Below are positions 1-10,600 of a DNA stretch of 40,370 nt, piece after piece. The DNA is taken from positions 1 through 40,370 of the IMG/VR virus record IMGVR_UViG_3300007276_000104; one strand, 5' to 3'. The stretch is from a virus. The notes below the pieces were generated by a model. That model had not been told where the DNA came from. It was given only the letters and a program-made list of their open reading frames with translations, and ran no database searches. A program made the translations under genes and the position numbers. Every line of letters starts with the position of its first letter. The stretch's first letter is position 1.

Positions 1-1
1 A

Positions 2-112
2 AGCCAATATAGTGATGATATGCTAAGAGTTATAGAAGCATCAAAAAGTGTTTTAGAATTATCTAAACAAATTGAAAAATACATTAATGAGTTGGGTGAA
101 AATGTTGCCTAA
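2..112 (+). CDS. C-terminal end of an unidentified plus-strand gene (5' partial)
   Basis: An open frame enters from the left edge and ends at TAA (110-112), giving 36 visible residues. They form a charged, probably helical or coiled-coil tail with heptad-like Leu/Ile spacing (LRVIEAS, VLELSKQIEKYI). It is followed after 24 bases by another small gene on the same strand and is assigned to the operon that runs towards the terminator at 501-537. The product cannot be identified from this fragment. Confidence 0.5.
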   Translation, partial: SQYSDDMLRVIEASKSVLELSKQIEKYINELGENVA

Positions 113-136
113 CTTTGAACTACCAAAACAATAGAT

Positions 137-283
137 ATGAAAGCAAATGTAAAAATTAAAAAAATAGAAAACAAACCAGATTATTATGAGTTGGAAATTA
201 AAACTTATAAAAATACATTAAAAGGTACTTTTGAACGTAGTGAGTTGAGAGAAATAATAGGAGTTATCGACAATGCAATATAA
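137..283 (+). CDS. Small hypothetical protein (48 aa)
   Basis: ATG at 137 to TAA at 281-283 encodes 48 residues, rich in Lys, Glu and Ile, with no membrane segment or recognisable motif. The 3' end overlaps the start of the next gene by 11 bases, a typical arrangement of co-translated small phage genes, which supports it being real despite its size. It belongs to a plus-strand operon that converges on the minus-strand late genes. Function unknown; tiny accessory or early proteins are common in such operons. Confidence 0.5.
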   Translation: MKANVKIKKIENKPDYYELEIKTYKNTLKGTFERSELREIIGVIDNAI

Positions 284-455
284 CATTAAAGTCGCTTATG
301 ACTGTCATTCGGATAATTATGATGTAAACAAAGAATCACTATTTATAGCTTATATTCATAAAACAACATATACAGGAAAAAGAGTACTTATATATGAAAA
401 ATCAAGGTCACCAGTAGTGGCTAAAAATAAATTACTTAGATTGATAGGTAATTGA
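273..455 (+). CDS. Small hypothetical protein (60 aa)
   Basis: This 60-residue basic, aromatic-rich protein starts at ATG 273, inside the end of the preceding 48-residue gene, and ends at TGA 453-455. No domain is recognised. It is the last gene of the plus-strand operon: an intrinsic terminator follows 45 bases downstream. The TGA stop, together with TAG and TAA stops elsewhere in the window, argues against use of an alternative code here. Function unknown; probably an early or accessory phage protein. Confidence 0.55.
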   Translation: MQYNIKVAYDCHSDNYDVNKESLFIAYIHKTTYTGKRVLIYEKSRSPVVAKNKLLRLIGN

Positions 456-500
456 AAATATTAATTTTTGTGATTTGAAATTAATGTTTATGTTAGGTAG

Positions 501-537
501 AAGCCCTTATCAGTTAATTCGGATAAGGGCTTTTTTT
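501..537 (+). terminator. Intrinsic terminator ending the plus-strand operon
   Basis: A perfect 11-bp stem (501-511 pairing with 522-532) with a 10-base loop and a GC-rich AGCCC/GGGCT core is followed directly by seven T residues (531-537), then another T-run at 543-550. The T-tract lies on the plus-strand 3' side, so it terminates the small genes at 2-455. The minus-strand late operon also ends here (stop at 562) but would read the hairpin without a following U-tract. It marks the convergent junction between two transcription units. Confidence 0.85.
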
Positions 538-561
538 ATAGCTTTTTTTTACCTAAATACG

Positions 562-3500
562 CTACATATTCATAGTACGTAAGAAATCTAATGATTGTCT
601 AAAATCTTCAGTATTTTTGAATCTTGGCAACAATCTTTTAGACTTATGATATAATTTTAGATCACCTTTATAGGGGCCAACTTTATATCTATCGCCCCAA
701 CTCCATGGTGTCATGTAATTCATTGTCTTGAATATCTGTTTAAGGTTACCTACAGCAGCCGTTGGTGTTTGTGCAATCTTAAATGCTTCAATAGGATTAG
801 CAAAAGTTGTAAGTTCAGACATTTGCCTTCTTAATAAATAAGTTAAAAATATATCTTCATCATCAATATCTCCATCACCTTCCATTATGCCAAAAGCTAA
901 AACAACTGCAGTCATTAATGCTACATCCGTCATAGTTTTTCTTACACCAGCTCTTTGTTTAGGAGTAAGTTCTTTCCATGATTTAGCAACACTAATACCA
1001 TCTTCTCTTGCGTCAGAAACTACTTTTGCTAAAAATCTAACGGTTGATACATAATATCCTTCCATATATTCTTTTTGATCCGCAGAATAAAATTCATCAG
1101 CTTCAGCCAACTCTTTGTCTGCAGGTTTAAATGAATTAGTAACTCCTCGAAATCTTCTTAAGTATCCAGGTATCATCCATTTTCTTAAAAAGAATCCCAT
1201 TTTACCTAACATATATCTCTGAGCATGAGCTTGAATATCATTAGTATATTGTCCGTGTAATTCATCAACCTTACTTCTTATTAAATTACGCGTTTCTAAA
1301 AGAATCAATTCCTGTCCTCCACCAGTTGTAAATGATGTGTTTTGAACTGCAGGATCTAATACCATTTCTTTACCACCTTGAGCATTAGTTTTAAAAGTAA
1401 TCATATCGACTAAACTTGCAGCCTTAGATTTAGATACAGTTGGTTGTCCATTAATATCTATCCAAGTACCTTTATCATTTTGAACTTTAATGCTACTTAA
1501 TATTGCATACATTACCTTACCTTGCATCATATGCTCTCCAATATTTGCTATTGGACGTAAAGTATCTTGATTCATTAGCCCTTCTATTCTAGATCCTTCT
1601 TCAAAATTATTCTTAAGATAACCTGGCCCCATTGTATTAAAATTAGACATAAGTAAATTAGTCTTAGACTTAGCAACATTAGCACCCATATCATTCATAA
1701 TATTTTTTAAATCAAAATTATAGAGCTGTTGTGCTTTCCTATAATCGCGTAAATTATATAAATCACCTCCAACAGCTTCAATTAAATTTGAAAATGTACC
1801 AGTAGTTGAATTCACAATACTGTTAGCATAATTAAATACAAGAGACACACTACCAAAGTATTTTAAAGCAGTTTTAGCTACTTGCTGTGTTTCAACAATT
1901 TTATTTCCAATTTTTATTTCAGGAGCTTTTTTAGTTGTAATGCTATATAATCTATTTTCTAATACAGATAATGCTTTTGTGTACTCTGCAGATTTAGTTC
2001 CAGACTCCCATAGAGGTAGTTTTGTTTGAGCATCAATTTTTTGTCTGCCTCTACCATCTAATACAGGATATTTCTTATTAGCCATTACCTCAGTTAACAC
2101 CAGTAATGTAGATTCAATTGCTTTTTTCTCTTCAAAATTCTTACCCATAATCGAATGTAGTAATCCTATTGTATGTAAATCATAAGACTGGTCAGACTCT
2201 TTTAATTTAGCTCTATACGGAGAAGGTAATCTTAATGTCTCGCCTTCTTTAAAATTTGTATAAGTTTCAGTATCAAAATCATCTTCTTGAGCTTCAATCA
2301 TTCTACTTATTGCATTTTTACTCATAGTTTTTATAGATTGTCCCTCAGCAATTCTTGAAGATGTTGTCTTCATTACTCCAGGTAATCTCATAAACTCTAC
2401 ACTCTTATATTTTTCAATTATAGAGTCTTTTTTATCATACATTGCATCAGTAATCCTGTTGTTTTGTTTTAGCCTTTGAAGTTCAGCAAATCTAATTGGA
2501 TCATTACTCCTTAATTCTTCGTATCTTTCATCTTTCCATTTATCAGTAGGCAAAGTTCTTTTTACCCTTTTACCATCAATAGTTTCAATTTTAGTATTAG
2601 TATTTGTATCTTTCCAGTGAGAATATTCACTACGAGCAATAGCTTCATTCATTGATATTGTCATTCTTTTGCCATTAGACATTTTAAATGAAACATGTTC
2701 AGCTCTTTCTCCAGACTTTAAATTTTTATGACCTTCTACAACAATTTGTCTTGCACCTTGTATAACAAGTTTTCTTTCAATAGGCTTACCAGTTTTAGTG
2801 CTAACAACATTTGAATTATAAAAGAACGCTGAATCACCTTCTGCATTTATATCTTTTTTAATTACATTGACATCTTTATATTTTTCATCATAAATCTCTT
2901 GGTCACTCATCTCGCGGGCCATTTGATTTTTTTCTTCTATAAACTCTGGCTTATATTCTCCAGTATAATACGAAGTTCCATCTTTAGAAACTACTATCAT
3001 TCCTTTATACTTTTTCCTCATGTCTCTACCCTTAGCATGCTCTCTAAATTTTTTATTAGCAGCATCTTCATTGGTAGCTTCTTCAGTTGCAAATTTCTCT
3101 ATATTTTGAGAAGCTTGATCTAACATTCTTGAAATTACTTGAAGATCTTTAGCTTTCATCTCCTTCTCAGATAAAAGTTGCATAGATAACTTACTCATTC
3201 TAGTTAATGAAGTTTCAGCTCTTTCTGTTGCTTTTTCTAATTTAATTCTTTCAATTTCATCTTTATTGGCTTGCATTTCTTGAATAATATACTCTCCTAA
3301 TTGCATCGGTGGTTTACTACCAACAGCAGTTAATTCTTCGTAAGTATTTTTAAATCCAAGCTTAGCAGACTCTTCAGTTTCAGTATCATGTTTAGCTAAT
3401 AATTCAGCGTAATGTTTTCTTGAGTTTTTAAGTAACTTAGCGTCTATTTCTTTACGTACACCATTAAGCTCTATAAGAAGATTTCTCATTGTTTTAAGTT

Positions 3501-4647
3501 CACCATCATCTAACTTAACAGTGTCTTTTAATTCTTCTAATAAACCTTGAAGTTCCTCTAATACATTAAATGATGCACTCCAGTTATAAGCTTTTCTTAA
3601 AGCGTTATTATCTAAAACACCTTCAGTCTCTCTTCTATCAATTTCCTTCTTCATAAAATGTAACTCTCTACGTGCCCAATTTAAGTATCTTACAAATCCA
3701 AACTTTTTATCAGACTCTTCATATTTTTGAAGTTTTTCTTGTAAATCCTTAATAGAAGATAATCTAGTTACTTTACCCGCTTTTATATTTTTACGTTCCC
3801 TTTTTTTAGCAGATTCAGTAGTTTTTATTTGACTCTTATATACTTTAGTAATAACACCTAATAGTTTATTGTATCCTTTTTCCATTCTAGCTTCCAAGGT
3901 ATCCATATCCTCTTCAGTCTTAGTTTTCTTAGATTGAGAAGTTGACAAATTTAAAGGTCTTAACTCTTGAGCAATCTCTTCTATTTGTGTAGCATTTATA
4001 TCTTTCACCTTATTGTTTAGCAATTCTTTTGAAAGGCTTTCAATCTCATTTCTTTCTAATCCTAATACTCTTTTAAGATAATCTGATAACCATGCCATAA
4101 AAGATTCCCATTTACTCTGATTCTCTCCATCAGCCCATATTTCTGAGCCTTCTCTTCCAATAGCTGTCACAAGTATTTCTTTATGAAGCATACTTTCAGA
4201 TAAATCTGGATACAGAGATTCAACTTCTGCCCACAAATCTGTATCGCGAAGTTGATCTAGTGCTCTTTGAAGTCTTTTATTTTTCAGACCACCAGGGAAA
4301 GAATCAATAAATACATGTCCGAATTCATGTATTGCAGTAGTTTTAAATAACTGATTAGGATTAATTAAAATTACAGGTTTTCCCGCAGCTTTAGTTCTTG
4401 GGTCATTACGACCAAGTAATCTTGAACTTTCAATGTTATCATCATATATGACCTCAACATTCATAGTTTTCTTTAAAGCATCCACTTTTCTTTCAAAAGT
4501 ATTTCTATCTTCTGCTTCATAATCAGAACCTTCTCTTTCTTCTTGAGCTTTATACGCTTCAATAATTTTAGGATCTGATGCTAGTGCTTGAATAAGTTGT
4601 TTCTCATTCAATTCACTACCTTTATATAAATATGTTTTACAACTCAT
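562..4647 (-). CDS. Giant virion cargo protein with N-terminal zincin metallopeptidase motif (1361 aa)
   Basis: This is the last gene of the late operon, 6 bases after the RNA polymerase gene; it ends with TAG. Residues 107-111 read HEFGH, an HExxH zinc-binding motif, preceded by a hydrophobic strand (PVILINP, 91-97) and followed about 46 residues later by LHKEILVTAIG, where Glu157 could be the third ligand as in gluzincins. From about residue 230 to 550 the protein is highly charged and probably coiled coil. The C-terminal half has no recognised domain apart from a short hydrophobic stretch near residues 1235-1250. Zincin-like domains have been described in large proteins next to the crAss-like virion polymerase. 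By size and position I infer a packaged, injected protein whose peptidase may process virion proteins or a host target. The catalytic role is inferred; the motif is seen. Confidence 0.75.
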   Translation of the reverse strand: MSCKTYLYKGSELNEKQLIQALASDPKIIEAYKAQEEREGSDYEAEDRNTFERKVDALKKTMNVEVIYDDNIESSRLLGRNDPRTKAAGKPVILINPNQLFKTTAIHEFGHVFIDSFPGGLKNKRLQRALDQLRDTDLWAEVESLYPDLSESMLHKEILVTAIGREGSEIWADGENQSKWESFMAWLSDYLKRVLGLERNEIESLSKELLNNKVKDINATQIEEIAQELRPLNLSTSQSKKTKTEEDMDTLEARMEKGYNKLLGVITKVYKSQIKTTESAKKRERKNIKAGKVTRLSSIKDLQEKLQKYEESDKKFGFVRYLNWARRELHFMKKEIDRRETEGVLDNNALRKAYNWSASFNVLEELQGLLEELKDTVKLDDGELKTMRNLLIELNGVRKEIDAKLLKNSRKHYAELLAKHDTETEESAKLGFKNTYEELTAVGSKPPMQLGEYIIQEMQANKDEIERIKLEKATERAETSLTRMSKLSMQLLSEKEMKAKDLQVISRMLDQASQNIEKFATEEATNEDAANKKFREHAKGRDMRKKYKGMIVVSKDGTSYYTGEYKPEFIEEKNQMAREMSDQEIYDEKYKDVNVIKKDINAEGDSAFFYNSNVVSTKTGKPIERKLVIQGARQIVVEGHKNLKSGERAEHVSFKMSNGKRMTISMNEAIARSEYSHWKDTNTNTKIETIDGKRVKRTLPTDKWKDERYEELRSNDPIRFAELQRLKQNNRITDAMYDKKDSIIEKYKSVEFMRLPGVMKTTSSRIAEGQSIKTMSKNAISRMIEAQEDDFDTETYTNFKEGETLRLPSPYRAKLKESDQSYDLHTIGLLHSIMGKNFEEKKAIESTLLVLTEVMANKKYPVLDGRGRQKIDAQTKLPLWESGTKSAEYTKALSVLENRLYSITTKKAPEIKIGNKIVETQQVAKTALKYFGSVSLVFNYANSIVNSTTGTFSNLIEAVGGDLYNLRDYRKAQQLYNFDLKNIMNDMGANVAKSKTNLLMSNFNTMGPGYLKNNFEEGSRIEGLMNQDTLRPIANIGEHMMQGKVMYAILSSIKVQNDKGTWIDINGQPTVSKSKAASLVDMITFKTNAQGGKEMVLDPAVQNTSFTTGGGQELILLETRNLIRSKVDELHGQYTNDIQAHAQRYMLGKMGFFLRKWMIPGYLRRFRGVTNSFKPADKELAEADEFYSADQKEYMEGYYVSTVRFLAKVVSDAREDGISVAKSWKELTPKQRAGVRKTMTDVALMTAVVLAFGIMEGDGDIDDEDIFLTYLLRRQMSELTTFANPIEAFKIAQTPTAAVGNLKQIFKTMNYMTPWSWGDRYKVGPYKGDLKLYHKSKRLLPRFKNTEDFRQSLDFLRTMNM

Positions 4648-4653
4648 AATATT

Positions 4654-7600
4654 TTATTTACATTGAATATTTTTATCTTCAATAATTTGTGTTAAATTGT
4701 CGCTTATTAATTGAATATCACTAGACTTTTGCTCTAAATAAGCATCATTCATGATTTCATCAAATTTTCTACCATTATTATCTATAAATGTTTCTTCTGA
4801 TTGCATGATACTATTAACACCTTCTTGAATCTTAACTTGAACTAATGGTGATGGGTTATTTTCAGAAACCATAGACTCAGTTATTTTCTGTTCTTTAGAA
4901 TATTCAAAACTTTTAAATTTACCTTTTGTAGATCCTAATTCAAATGTTCTTTTATAAACTGGCACTTCCATATTTTTACCTTCAGAATCTAATCTTCTTA
5001 CTGTTCCTACTTGCTCATATAAAAAATTATCAACTTTAGTCCACCCAGTTTGAGGATTATATGTAGCTATTCTTCCATTAACAAATTTAGGAAAAAATCT
5101 TGCATTTTTATCCACAGAACCAAATTCTTGTGATTTATTTAGTGCAGGCTTATATATAAATACATTCCTGTTACCTTTTAAGGTTTCCATTTTAGATACA
5201 TTAAGTGTTTTAACTATCTTAGGATTGTTTTTACTATGTCTTTGAAATTGTTCAACAAAATTATCATCAGTTGGCATCTCGTCAGCTTCTTTAATTGCAT
5301 CTCTAATTTCACCACTAATATCAAAATCTTTTAATATCTGGTGCGGAATATAGGAGAAGAATTGAGAAAGGTTGTTTTGGAATCCTGAACTTAAAAATGC
5401 ATATTTTACTAGATCTATTGCTAGTTCTTTATCAGGATGCATATTTTCATTATCTAATTTTCCATCTTTTTTATATAATTGTTTATTATATAAATCCATC
5501 CATCCTCTGTAAATTTGATTCTCATAATACGTTGGCTTATTTTTATTGTTAATACCAAGATACTTTTTATCTTTCCAAGTGCTAATCTCTAATTCTTCTA
5601 ATAAATAATTACGCTCTGCTTTACCTTCTGCAATAGCCAATTGTCTTTCCATTACTTGACTAGGAATACTTAAAGTGCCTTTATCTTTATTATCTTCAGT
5701 TAATTTTTTAAAGTTTTTGTTATTATCTTTAAATAATGTAGTCCCAGACATAATGTATGAGTAAAATGCACCATCAATAGCTTTACCTAATCTTGCGTCA
5801 GTAAGTAAATCTCCATTTGCTGTTTGAAAAGAAACAGTATTGTATGTGTCAATTGCTCCTTGAGTCCCAGATAAAAATAAATTAGACGACATAACTACAT
5901 CTTTAACAAATTCTAATGTATTTTCAGCATATGTACCTAACATAGTGCCCATGAATTTAGTTTCATAGTTTTGAATATTACCGTCTTCTTTTATTTTCTT
6001 TATCTTATTTTCATTAACCATTCTGTCTACATTAGATCCACCGGCACCTGCAGTATCAGACTTAGCGGCTATTACTGAGTCCCCGAATATCCTTCCCTGC
6101 TCTTGTAAAAATGACCAAGCTTTAAGTATTTCATAGTCTAAATCCCTGTCTCTTTCACCTTCAGTTTTAATATTTTTCTCTAATGCTGAAGTAGATAACC
6201 CTGCAACAGTTGCTCCAGATACATTTGCTGGTATTGGGGCAAAGCCATAGTTTACACGAATTTGGTCTAACGCGGAGCCTTTACCTATATTACCCTCATT
6301 ATCTTTAAGCATAATATCTTCAGCGGTAATACTCATTTGCTCTCTTTGTAAATCAACTAATTCTTTTAAAATTGGCTGACCTATAAATCTATTAACCCAT
6401 TTCATATCTGCACCTGCTCTTAATAACATAAATGTTACATTAGCTGTTACAGAATTATGATTTGCTCGAGCAATATATGGATCCTTGGCAATATCAACAT
6501 ATGCATTTAAGAATGCAGATAAATTATCAGCAATAGAATGAATATCTGTTGTTTCAGAATCAAAGAATGTAATAAACTTCTTCTTTCCTTTCTCCCCCGT
6601 TTCTTCTCTCTTGTTACCAACTCCAAGCCATCTATTAAGTTTAACATCTAACATTTGATTCATTACATGGTCAACCAGATGATTTGCAGTCTGACCTACA
6701 CCCATTTTTCCTGATAAATATTCACTTTTAGTTTCTAGTTGAGTAAGTGGAGAAAATAACTCCATATTCTTCATTTCAACTGCTGGAAACAATCCTCCTT
6801 TTAATTTTCCATCTTTTCCTTTAGTTCCTACAATGTCATCTTTTAATTGAGCACCATCAATTGACCTCATCATTGCGTCATAGGTTAATGGAGAGTTTAA
6901 TACAGCCTTGTATTGAGCCACAAGTTCATTCTGTGCTAACAACTTTTCTAATTGAGCCTCATAGTTCTCTTGGTCTTTAATCTCTGCTCTAAGTATCTCT
7001 TTTTGTGAAGCATTCTCTGATAACTTAGTTATTTTTTTAGGAAGTAAATGAGAATTTTCTCTTGTAAGTTTTGTTAGTTTCATGATTTCTGGATCATAAA
7101 CTAAAGTGTTTTGCATGGCAAATAACTTATCAATATCAAAATCACTACCAGTTTTAGCGGGTAGTCCATCATATACTATTATACTATCTCCAACTCCAGG
7201 AGGCAATACACCAACAATCTCTAAATAATCATTAGAAGACATCCCTTGATTAGGAATCCTATAAGTTATCATTTCAAGAGCTGATGGATCTAATAACGCC
7301 ATAGCAGAATTAATATCTTTACCTTCTAATTTAATTTTATGTTTTTTAAGAAGCTTCATTGCTTGAGTGTGAGTAATGAAAGCTTGCCCTGGTAATACTT
7401 TTCCTTTCTCAATACGAGGAGGTAGTAATCCTTTACCGTTATAATTTTTAGATACTATTGTAATTCCAGAATCTTCACCAATAGTTTCTAGTCCAAATGG
7501 AGATACTTGAATAAAACTTCCACCTTCAGTAGAAATTTTAGTCATCTTTCTATTCATTATGGACATAAAGATACTCTCAACTTTACCTTTAATTTGAGGT

Positions 7601-10600
7601 ATAGCATCTAACGGCATTTGTTTACGTAACGCGTCTAATACATTTTCATTACCACCTCTATCTTCAAACTCTCTAATAAGAGCATTGTAAATATACTGTT
7701 CGTCAGTAATGATGTTATTTTCATCAATACCGAATTCTCTTTTTATATCTTCTTTTCCTAAGTTTGATAACTTGGATACAGTTTCGTGTATCCTAGTTGC
7801 AAGATCTTTACCTTTTATTTTCTTACCGTTTAATTCATAATCTTTAGTCATTTGAAGTCCCTCAAAAATATTCTTTTGAATTTGAGATCCAACGTTAGTA
7901 TCATGCATTAATTTAATTGGTAAATCTTGCTGTAATTTCCATCCCCTGTTATTTAATATAACAGGATTTAACTTAATGTCAGCTTCAGGCAATAATTCAG
8001 TGGTTCCGTCTTTGTGAATAGACGTAGGTTCAACAGCCCCTACCTTAATTCCATCAATAGTAACTACTTCATGAATTTCTAAATGTCCTTCTTTATCACC
8101 ATATGGTTTACCAGTCTCAGGATTCTGAGTCATTTTATTGTATATGACCTGCATAGGGGTACCTTTAACTAGTTCAGGTATCAATACAGCTTGAGAGTAT
8201 TTTAAATACACTGGGCGACCCTCATTAATTTCAAAGTACACACCTTTTAATGGCTGAGCTGCTAATTTCATTTCTGAAGGAGACATAGATTCTCCTGATT
8301 TCATTTTAGAATACACCTTATCATGTTGTGGCCCCCATTGTCCAAGCTTTTGTTTAAGAAATCTCCATCTACGAGGAGTTATCCATGCTTGAGCATCAGT
8401 AGTATTGACTCTTTCATACGCCTTAGCAATAGATTTATCTTTAACAGAGTTTCTAATCTTGTCAACATATTGAGATGCAACTTCAACACCATTAATAGTA
8501 GCTTGATTAAATCTTAGTGCATCACCATTTTCTAATCTTAATTGTAATCCATCAGTATATGTAGCAGGAATACGTTTAATTAAATCTGCATTATTTTTAT
8601 AGTAAGCTGGATCTCCAGAAAATAATTTAGTATATTCTACTGAAGCTATTAATCCATTCATGAAATAATCTCCTGCAAGAGCTACCATATCATTTTTATA
8701 ATGTTTAAGTAACTTTTCACTAATATTATCTATTTTTTTTAGCTTATTAACATGCTCATTAACTCTATCAGATAAATCAGCTTCAATAAATTTACGAACT
8801 ATTTCCTCTTGCTTAGATGACATACCTTCGTATTTGTCACTTTCAAAGGTTTTACCATATATAGCTTTTCTTAATTCTGCATATTTAGGATCTGTATTAT
8901 CTTTACTAAATTCAGGAAATATTTGAGACTTTAATCCATTGCCATTTTCTCCATGATAATGTACAACTTTCTGAATATTTTTATCTGAATTCTCACGGTT
9001 AACTCTTTTCATCCTGTTATATTCATCGAGGAAGTAGCCAAATGAGACATCGACAGCTTTGGGTGAAATATATGTCTCACCATTATCCATAGCTTGAATG
9101 CTAGATTTGAATACATCAAAACCTTCCAGTAAAATTCTTCTTGATTTATCTGCAGCAATTATAGTAGGAAACATAGACTTATCGGATTTACTTAAAATTC
9201 CGTTAAGCATCTGTACCAAATTTGCATTAATTTGGTCATTTGTTGTAATTGAGGTGTTTTCGACACCATCATTTTTACCTTTTGACTTAAATGATGAGTC
9301 TAATCCTGCTTTTAAGTTATTAAGTCTATTTTCTATTGCATTATTTCTTTCTTCTGTGCTTTCTGTAACATCTAATGCTAATAAATGTGAAATCCATTTT
9401 GAATTATGTTTTCCTTTATCCATTAACATTTTTTCTAAACCAGATATATCTTTCTTCCACTCATTAATCTTGTTAGAAATATATGTAGGATTGGACACAG
9501 TATATCCTGACTTACCTTGATTAAGTAATACAGAACTATCACTCATATCAGTCATTCTAAATGCAACAGCTTCTGCAAATGCTTTAGTAAATGATTCTTG
9601 ATTAAATACATTTTCAAAAGAACCAGCTTCATTTGTAAATTGATATCCTTCGCTTAGGATACCATTCTTTGTACCAAGCATATACCCAATAGCTTTATAA
9701 AGACCATCAATTGTCTGTGGAATTTTTTTATCACCACCATTCATGATTATCATTGTATTCACATCATCAGCAGTAATATCAGTTGCTCCTAATCTTTCAA
9801 GTATTCCAACTATATCAACTGCAGCTTTTCCACCTGCATCATAAATAGCATCTTTATATGCTTCAGACTCTCTATTAGTTCCTGCTAATTGAAGATTTGA
9901 AGTCCATTTTTTATATCCAGTTCTTGTATCTTTAAGTATTTGTGCTAATACCCCTCTTTCTCTATCAGCTAATTTACCATTTTCACCAATAAATCTAGCA
10001 ACAAATCCATTATTCCATTTATTAGTAATTTGACTTTGTCTACTATTTGTAGATGTCGCGTTGATTACAGTATATTCACCTCCATCAACTTGTGTTACGA
10101 AGTAATTTAAATTAGTCTTGCTAAATGCTTGAACAAATTCAGTTATTTTATTAATATTTTTATCAGCAATATATCCGTCTAAAGTATCTAACAAATCATG
10201 CATCCACATTTTAGTATCTTGAAGTTCAAAAATTTTATCATACATTACATCGAATATATCAACAACATTTTCACCATGACCATAACCAACTTCATCAACT
10301 AATATTTTATTTAATGTATTCCATACATCATCAAACTTAGCAAAAGATGGGACTTCTAAAAAAGCATCTTCAACAGGAACAGAAACTTCATTACCATTCT
10401 CGTCTTTAGCAAATACTCTTTCTTCAATTTGAGAAAGCATAATTTTAGTATTAGCAGTTGCAGAATCTTTAGAATTAGTTTCAAAAGATTCTTTGATATT
10501 AACTCCACCACCTTTTTCTTCTTCAGTTACCTCAGTAATTGTATTGCCCTCAGCGTCAGTAATTCTTTCGCGTACTTTTATTCCTAAAGCTGATATAGAA

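Noticed and set aside
9098-9520. A 140-codon plus-strand open frame antisense to the RNA polymerase gene
   Set aside because: It lies wholly inside the coding frame of the polymerase, has no promoter or ribosome-binding site, and its Ser/Leu/Phe-rich translation is what the antisense of AT-rich coding DNA gives.
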